A model generated the notes under the pieces. That model searched no databases. It saw nothing but the letters and a program-made list of their open reading frames with translations, and had not been told where the DNA came from. A stretch of DNA of 9,780 nucleotides from an uncultured Kiloniellales bacterium (lineage in GTDB: Bacteria; Pseudomonadota; Alphaproteobacteria; Kiloniellales; JAKSDN01): positions 1 through 9,780 of the forward strand of contig CAMYMY010000225.1 of NCBI GenBank assembly GCA_947259625.1. Reading direction: 5' to 3'. Shown piece by piece: positions 6,017-9,780 of this stretch (the first letter of the stretch is position 1; every line of letters starts with the position of its first letter). A program made the position numbers and the translations under genes.

Positions 6017-6796
6017 TCAGAGTTCCAGTTGCCGGTAGACGGATTTCGCCAAGGCGATCAGCTCGCCGCGGGCCAGCGCGCCGACCAGGGCGTAGCCGAG
6101 CGGGCCCTCGAGCCAGTAGAAGGCAGCCAGGCCCCGGTCCTCGGCGAAGCGAAACGCGGTCTCGCCGCCCGAGGTGTTGGCCGTCATGTAGGCGGTCACC
6201 CGGCGGCCCGCCTCGTCCTCATACATCAGCTGCGCCGCCGTGCCGTCCGCCGCGGGCAGCAGCCGGCCGCCCACCAGGCGGAACCCGTGGCCGCTCAGGT
6301 CGGGCGCCTTGAGCGGCACGCCGACCCGCTTGGAAAGCCACGCGACCAGGTGCGCCTCCTCGGCGCGCACCTCGACCGGATGGCGCACCTCGACGCTGAA
6401 GACCCGGTGCGCGGCCGCGGCCTGCTGGACCAGAAAGGCGCCGTCGCCGCGGGCCAGGCCGCTCGTCTCCGGTCCGCCGCGCAGCCCCCAGCCGGCGCCG
6501 AAGCCGACGGCCACGAGCGCAAGCGCGGCGGCGGCGCGGGCGAGCCAGGCAAGCGGCCGGCCGGGGCCTTGCCCGCGCGCCGCCACGAGCAGCCGCTCGG
6601 GAACGGTCTCGCTCCCGGGCTCGGCGAAGGCGGTGCGCAGCGCCTCGTTCTGCCGGCGATAGGCCGCCAGCCTGGCCGCTTCGTCCGGGTGTTCGGCCAG
6701 GTAGGCCTCGACGGCGGCGAGGCGCGCCGGATCCAGCCAGCCGTCGACGTAGGCCTGAAGGTCCTGCTCGGAGATCTCTTGCGGTCCGGCGGTCAT
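6017..6796 (-). CDS. Membrane-bound anti-sigma factor
   Basis: The protein has 259 residues. An N-terminal cytoplasmic segment (E-Q-D-L-Q-A-Y-V-D-G-W-L-D-P at about 10-23, then A-V-E-A-Y-L-A-E-H-P-D at 28-38) is the helical anti-sigma domain typical of partners of ECF sigma factors. One transmembrane helix follows at about 84-105, then a periplasmic domain of about 150 residues. The H-x3-C-x2-C zinc motif of ZAS-type anti-sigma factors is absent; there is no cysteine in the N-terminal part. It should hold the sigma factor at the membrane until an envelope signal releases it. The start at 6796 overlaps the sigma stop codon by ATGA and has GGAGG five bases upstream (6802-6806), which argues against longer in-frame starts inside the sigma gene. 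Pairing with the sigma gene makes the role reliable; the signal is unknown. Confidence 0.9.
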   Translation of the reverse strand: MTAGPQEISEQDLQAYVDGWLDPARLAAVEAYLAEHPDEAARLAAYRRQNEALRTAFAEPGSETVPERLLVAARGQGPGRPLAWLARAAAALALVAVGFGAGWGLRGGPETSGLARGDGAFLVQQAAAAHRVFSVEVRHPVEVRAEEAHLVAWLSKRVGVPLKAPDLSGHGFRLVGGRLLPAADGTAAQLMYEDEAGRRVTAYMTANTSGGETAFRFAEDRGLAAFYWLEGPLGYALVGALARGELIALAKSVYRQLEL

Positions 6797-7308
6797 TTCA
6801 CCCTCCGAAGCGACGCCTTGGGCTCGGGCGCGTCGCCGTTCATGGCTTGGCGCAGGCGCTCGCGGGCGCGGCCCAGGCGCGACATGACGGTGCCCAGCGG
6901 CAGGTCCAGGACCGCCGCGACCTCCCGGTAGCGCAGCTGTTCGACGGCCACGAGCACTAGCACCTCGCGCTGGGTCTCGTCGAGCTGCGCGAGGGCGCTC
7001 AGCACCTCGTTCGCCGCCACGGTTTCGACCTGCCGGGCGGAGGTCGACTGCTCGGGGGCCTGATCGAGTGACAGGCTGGCCGGCTGCCTGGAGAGGCTGC
7101 GCATCTGGTTGGCGTGGAGATTGTGCATGATGGTGAACAGCCAGGCCCGCAGGTTTCCCGGCCGGCGCCAAAGCCCGCGCTTGGCGATCGCGCGCTCGAG
7201 GCAGTCCTGCACCAGGTCGTCGGCCCGGTCGCGGTCGCGCAGGAGCGCCCGCGCGTAGCGCCTGAGCGCGGGAATTTCGGCCTCCAGCCGGGAGGTGAAG
7301 TCGGGCAT
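6793..7308 (-). CDS. ECF-family RNA polymerase sigma factor
   Basis: The protein has 171 residues, the usual size for an extracytoplasmic-function sigma factor. Region 2 (about 10-72) shows A-D-D-L-V-Q-D-C-L-E-R-A and N-L-R-A-W-L-F-T-I-M-H-N, the core-binding and -10 recognition helices. Region 4 (about 102-156) shows L-D-E-T-Q-R-E-V-L then Y-R-E-V-A-A-V-L-D-L-P-L-G-T-V-M-S-R-L-G-R-A-R, the helix-turn-helix that reads the -35 element. The linker around 73-100 is short and polar. It directs polymerase to a small regulon, probably including its own operon, and is translationally coupled to its anti-sigma factor through a 4-base overlap. No Shine-Dalgarno-like sequence is visible before the ATG at 7308, and the upstream frame is open without an obvious better start, so initiation may be weak or coupled. 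The subgroup was not assigned. Confidence 0.96.
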   Translation of the reverse strand: MPDFTSRLEAEIPALRRYARALLRDRDRADDLVQDCLERAIAKRGLWRRPGNLRAWLFTIMHNLHANQMRSLSRQPASLSLDQAPEQSTSARQVETVAANEVLSALAQLDETQREVLVLVAVEQLRYREVAAVLDLPLGTVMSRLGRARERLRQAMNGDAPEPKASLRRVK

Positions 7309-7344
7309 TGCGGCGCGGCTCTGGCCTGTGGACCGGAAGGGCGA

Positions 7345-7376
7345 GACGGCGGCCCGGTAAGGAGTGGGCCGCCGTC
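7345..7376 (-). repeat. Perfect 11-bp stem-loop between the small secreted protein and the sigma gene
   Basis: Arms 7345-7355 and 7366-7376 are perfect reverse complements with a 10-base loop. The element begins 17 bases after the stop codon of the small secreted protein and ends 36 bases before the sigma start. It has no U-tract. It could stabilise the upstream message or reduce read-through so that little sigma factor is made per molecule of the small protein. Confidence 0.72.
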
Positions 7377-7393
7377 CCGCTACCGTCCGGAGC

Positions 7394-7645
7394 CTAGTTG
7401 ACGCCCAGGATCGCCTTCGCCTTGTGCAGCGTCTCGACCGACTGCTTGTGTTGGCCGCTCTTGTGCTGCGCCGCGCCGGTCATGCGCAGGGTCCTAACCT
7501 CCTCCAGCTGCGCCGTCGAAAGCTGCGGGCTTGCGGCGAGCGCCGCATCGATCTTCTTGATATCGAGCGGGCATTGGCCGGCCGAAGCGGCGGTGACCTG
7601 AAGCGCAAGCGCCGCGGCGGCGAGGGAAATCGTGCGAACGAACAT
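7394..7645 (-). CDS. Small secreted protein of unknown function, first gene of the ECF unit
   Basis: The protein has 83 residues. The signal peptide is residues 1-22 (M-F-V-R, then an Ala/Leu core, A-S-A before G-Q). The mature peptide of about 60 residues begins G-Q-C-P-L-D-I-K-K-I-D and has a single cysteine at residue 25. The rest looks like two or three amphipathic helices, ending with K-S-G-Q-H-K-Q-S-V-E-T-L-H-K-A-K-A-I-L, which resembles one TPR-like helix pair. The residue before Cys25 is Gln, so it is not a standard lipoprotein. The start has GGAGG at 7654-7658, eight bases upstream. It is followed by a hairpin and then the sigma and anti-sigma genes, so it may be a product or modulator of that system. 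I recognise the general type (small periplasmic proteins beside alphaproteobacterial ECF genes) but no named function. Confidence 0.78.
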   Translation of the reverse strand: MFVRTISLAAAALALQVTAASAGQCPLDIKKIDAALAASPQLSTAQLEEVRTLRMTGAAQHKSGQHKQSVETLHKAKAILGVN

Positions 7646-7663
7646 GTTGGGAGCCTCCCTAGT

Positions 7664-7687
7664 CGATGGTTGTCAACGATGGTTGTC
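7664..7687. repeat. Tandem 11-bp direct repeat upstream of the small secreted protein gene
   Basis: CGATGGTTGTC occurs twice (7664-7674 and 7677-7687) with two bases between, so the copies repeat every 13 bases. It lies 19-42 bases before the start codon at 7645, just upstream of the ribosome-binding site, in the place of a promoter or operator. It could be a regulator's tandem site or a chance duplication. Confidence 0.65.
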
Positions 7688-7693
7688 GGCGAC

Positions 7694-7713
7694 CGGCCCG
7701 CGTCAGCGGGCCG
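7694..7713 (-). terminator. Perfect 8-bp hairpin after the phosphoesterase-like gene
   Basis: CGGCCCGC at 7694-7701 pairs fully with 7706-7713 around a 4-base loop. It is 85 bases downstream of the phosphoesterase-like stop codon and just upstream of the next gene's tandem repeat. There is no U-tract, so it may be a weak terminator or a boundary element. The whole 152-base gap holds this hairpin, the tandem repeat and a run of eight T at 7754-7761. Confidence 0.4.
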
Positions 7714-7797
7714 CCCGGAAAGATCAACACCATGCGAACCAGTCTTAATCCAGTTTTTTTTCGGACCGGCTCTTTTCTCGGGGGTCCGGCGCCAGGT

Positions 7798-8667
7798 TCA
7801 CGCTCGCTTTCGCCTCCCGGCATCGTGCCGCCAAAGGACCGGGGCGGGCGCCAGCGGGCGGCCGCGGGCCCGGCGGTCCGCCTCCGGCATGACGTCGTCG
7901 GCGGGCCAGAGGCCGGTCTCGAGCGAGTCGGCATAGGCCGCCGGCAGGCCGCGGTCGCGCATCGCCGCCGCGGCCTTCTGGTGATCGTAGGCAAGCGCGT
8001 GGTGCGCGACCGCGATGCCGTCGTCCCTGGGGGTGAGCGTCGAGTACCAGACCCGCGGCGTGCCGTCGTTGGCCGGCAGGCCGATGGCGCCGGCGTTGTG
8101 CCACAGCCGGCCGTCGACGATCTCGGTGAAGGGCAGGCCGCAGTGCCCACCGATCACGCCCTCGGCTTCGGCCCGGGCGATCTCGGCGACCTTGTCCGCC
8201 GCCGGGGTGGCCGGAAAGACGTAGCGGTTGATCTGCTCGACGCCGCCGTGGATGGCGGCGATCCGGCGGCCCGCCAGGGTGAAGACGATGCGCCGGGGCA
8301 GGCCGCGCATCCAGGCCTTGGCGCTTTCGTCCAGCGCGCGGCCGGCGTAGGCGAACCACTGGGCCGACAGGAGGTCGCAGCTCGACCCCGCCGCGAAGCC
8401 GCAGCCGCAGTCCTCGGTCCCGCCGCCCAGGGACTCCTCGCAGTTGCCCATGACCACGGCGGCGCCGGCGCCGCGGATCAGATCGACCGTCGCCTGCGGG
8501 TCGGCGCAATAGGCCACCACGTCGCCGGTGCAGAGCAGGCGCGACGGCGGAATGCGGCGCCGTTCGGCCTCGGCCAGGAGCGCGCGGGTCGCCTGCAGAT
8601 TGCCGTAGGGACCGCCGAAGACGAGAACCGGCTCGTCGAAAGCGCCCAGATCCAGGACATCCGTCAT
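7798..8667 (-). CDS. Metallophosphoesterase-fold protein with altered metal motifs
   Basis: The protein has 289 residues and the layout of the calcineurin-like phosphoesterases of the YfcE/MJ0936 type. Motif positions are recognisable but changed. Motif I, normally D-x-H-G-N, is G-P-Y-G-N (19-23). Motif II G-D is kept (G48-D49). Motif III G-N-H-E is G-N-C-E (74-77). The next histidine is kept (H140, I-H-G-G). The last motif G-H-x-H is G-H-C-G (174-177). There are seven cysteines (46, 54, 76, 87, 89, 97, 176), with D-C-G-C-G-F at 86-91. A late block N-A-G-A-I-G-L-P-A-N-D-G-T-P (191-204) is typical of this subgroup. There is no signal peptide. The start overlaps the transporter stop codon by ATGA (8664-8667), implying translational coupling. 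It could be a phosphoesterase with an unusual metal site, or a non-catalytic sensor or partner of the transporter. The fold call is firm; activity is uncertain. Confidence 0.85.
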   Translation of the reverse strand: MTDVLDLGAFDEPVLVFGGPYGNLQATRALLAEAERRRIPPSRLLCTGDVVAYCADPQATVDLIRGAGAAVVMGNCEESLGGGTEDCGCGFAAGSSCDLLSAQWFAYAGRALDESAKAWMRGLPRRIVFTLAGRRIAAIHGGVEQINRYVFPATPAADKVAEIARAEAEGVIGGHCGLPFTEIVDGRLWHNAGAIGLPANDGTPRVWYSTLTPRDDGIAVAHHALAYDHQKAAAAMRDRGLPAAYADSLETGLWPADDVMPEADRRARGRPLAPAPVLWRHDAGRRKRA

Positions 8668-9780
8668 CGCGCCACGGGACCCTGTTGTTCCGCGCCGAAA
8701 TTCCGGAAGACCCAGTCCAGCTTCCGCTGAAGCTCCTTGTTGTAGGTCTTGTTGACCCGCATTTCCGGCCGCAGGCGCCAGTCCTCGCTCTGTCTGGCGA
8801 GGGCCTCGGCCAGCGCCCAGCGGTGCGCGTAGCGCCGGCCGGCGAGGCGCGCCAGGGCCTCGACCTGCGCCTTGCTCAGCCAGAGCGGATCGATCCCGGC
8901 AAAGCCCGCCGGATCGAGGAACAGGTCCGCGCGCTCGGCGTAGATCAAGACCTGGGCGCGCGCGTCCGCGTCCAACCCGCTCAGCTTGTCGAGCGCGCCG
9001 CGGAACTGCCGGGCCGAGGCGAAGGTCCGCCCCGCCAGATCGCCGAGAGGCGCCACCGAAACGCCCTCGCGCGCGACGCGCTCCAACACCTGGTCGGACA
9101 CGACGTAGGGGACCGGGCGGTAGACCTGTTGGTTGAACACGTTCTGCAGGAAGAACAGTCCGACGAAGCAGATCAGGCCGGCGATCAGCGGCGTCAGCAC
9201 CCAGCCCGCGCCGATGCCGCCCAGCACGTGCCAGCGGATCGCCCGGCCGCCCCGCACGAGCCCGATGCCGAGCACCGCGCCGACCACGGCCTGGGAGCTC
9301 GAAACCGGGACCAGGGGTATGGTGGGCAGCCCGTTTTCCGCCAGCAGGCGTTCCAGACCCTCGGAGGCGAAGAGGAAGAGGACCAGCGAGTGGGCCACGA
9401 CCGCGACCCAGGCGGCGACCGGCGAGAGCGGCATCAGGCTCCGGCCGACGGTCACCATCACCGCCCGGGAGTAGGTCACGACGCCGACGCCGATGGCGAG
9501 CGCGCCGATCAGGAAGAGCTGCTGGGTCGAGGAGAAGGTCACCAGGCCCAGGACCTTGAAGTCGGTGAAGGGCGAGGCGGGCACGAACACGCCCATGACA
9601 TTCGCGATGTTGTTGGCGCCCAGGCTGTAGGCGCCGAAGGCGCCGGCCAGGAGCAGCCCGAGCCGGGTGTAGGCATCGGCGCGCAGAAGATGGGGCTTGG
9701 TCACGCGCAGCAGATAGACCGTCGCCTTGAACAGCAGCGCGGCGATCGCCGCGGCCAGCAGCGGGCAGACGACCCAGGTG
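8664..9780 (-). CDS. PiT/PHO4-family inorganic phosphate transporter, 5' end beyond the window
   Basis: The gene continues off the right edge; the GTG at 9702-9704 is an internal valine codon, because the frame stays open and membrane-like up to 9780. The visible part is the second half of a PiT transporter. It shows a hydrophobic helix (W-V-V-C-P-L-L-A-A-A-I-A-A-L-L-F), the signature G-A-N-N-I-A-N-V-M-G (second copy of the PHO4 G-A-N-D-x-A-N motif), P-V-S-S-S-Q-A-V-V-G-A-V-L-G-I-G, and a final helix pair ending L-I-A-G-L-I-C-F-V-G-L-F-F. About six membrane segments are seen. PiT proteins move metal-phosphate or phosphate with a cation across the inner membrane. After the last helix there is an unusual hydrophilic tail of about 156 residues (coded by 8667-9134), rich in Arg, Ala, Glu and Leu, probably cytoplasmic or periplasmic helices of unknown role. 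Its stop codon overlaps the next gene's start by ATGA. Confidence 0.88.
   Translation of the reverse strand, partial: TWVVCPLLAAAIAALLFKATVYLLRVTKPHLLRADAYTRLGLLLAGAFGAYSLGANNIANVMGVFVPASPFTDFKVLGLVTFSSTQQLFLIGALAIGVGVVTYSRAVMVTVGRSLMPLSPVAAWVAVVAHSLVLFLFASEGLERLLAENGLPTIPLVPVSSSQAVVGAVLGIGLVRGGRAIRWHVLGGIGAGWVLTPLIAGLICFVGLFFLQNVFNQQVYRPVPYVVSDQVLERVAREGVSVAPLGDLAGRTFASARQFRGALDKLSGLDADARAQVLIYAERADLFLDPAGFAGIDPLWLSKAQVEALARLAGRRYAHRWALAEALARQSEDWRLRPEMRVNKTYNKELQRKLDWVFRNFGAEQQGPVAR

Noticed and set aside
4939..7044. An exact 16-base match, CCTGCCGGGCGGAGGT, at 4939-4954 (in the hairpin) and 7029-7044 (inside the sigma gene).
   Set aside because: One copy is coding sequence in the sigma linker and the match is short for such GC-rich DNA. 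I see no further similarity on either side, so chance is the simplest explanation.
6017..7171. A longer anti-sigma reading frame starting inside the sigma gene.
   Set aside because: The extra N-terminus is a shifted frame of the sigma gene. The ATG at 6796 has a good ribosome-binding site and the typical 4-base overlap.
7570..7585. Cys25 of the small secreted protein as a lipoprotein attachment site.
   Set aside because: The residue before the cysteine is Gln, not Gly, Ala or Ser, and a normal signal-peptidase site (A-S-A before G-Q) lies just upstream.
7754..7788. Eight T next to a 6-bp stem (7762-7767 with 7783-7788), resembling an intrinsic terminator.
   Set aside because: On the plus strand the T-run comes before the stem, and on the minus strand the stem is followed by A residues, so the order is wrong for a terminator on either strand.

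Overview
The window is strongly GC-rich, and every gene I can support lies on the minus strand. Long spurious open frames on both strands are the usual by-product of such composition. The protein families point to an alphaproteobacterium, probably a member of the Rhodospirillales or a related order. Pointers include the MCP with its alphaproteobacterial-style signalling domain, a DUF302 protein, an ECF sigma factor with a membrane anti-sigma factor, and the inverted TTCGACAAGCTCAG repeat. The lineage is an inference; no rRNA or tRNA is present to confirm it.

Read in the direction of transcription (right to left) the layout is as follows. (1) 9780-7798: the 3' part of a PiT/PHO4-family phosphate transporter with a long hydrophilic tail, overlapping by ATGA a metallophosphoesterase-like protein whose metal-binding motifs are heavily altered. 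(2) 7645-6017: a small secreted protein of unknown function, then a strong intercistronic hairpin, then an ECF sigma factor overlapping its membrane anti-sigma factor by ATGA. (3) 6016-5750: a control region with an AT-rich island and a leader hairpin. (4) 5749-3161: a periplasmic PstS-like binding protein, a perfect 14-bp stem-loop, and a methyl-accepting chemotaxis protein. (5) 3010-2303: a secreted Sel1-repeat protein. (6) 2302-1958: a non-coding stretch with a 30-bp-arm inverted repeat. (7) 1944-394: a gamma-glutamyltransferase-like Ntn hydrolase. (8) 290-1: a DUF302 protein cut by the window edge.

Three functional units stand out. The transporter and phosphoesterase-like protein look translationally coupled. 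The secreted protein, sigma factor and anti-sigma factor look like one envelope-sensing unit. The binding protein and chemoreceptor, without any permease or ATPase genes in the window, look like a two-gene sensing unit in which the binding protein could present its ligand to the receptor. Phosphate is a recurring theme by family (PiT, PstS-like, phosphoesterase fold). However, both the binding protein and the phosphoesterase have changes at expected ligand or metal positions, so phosphate specificity should not be assumed.

I see no CRISPR array, insertion sequence, phage gene, RNA gene or known defence system. The most unusual points are the degenerate but cysteine-rich phosphoesterase, the apparent one-sided deletion in the MCP signalling hairpin, and the GGT homologue that keeps its nucleophile but has lost the usual gamma-glutamyl-binding residues.
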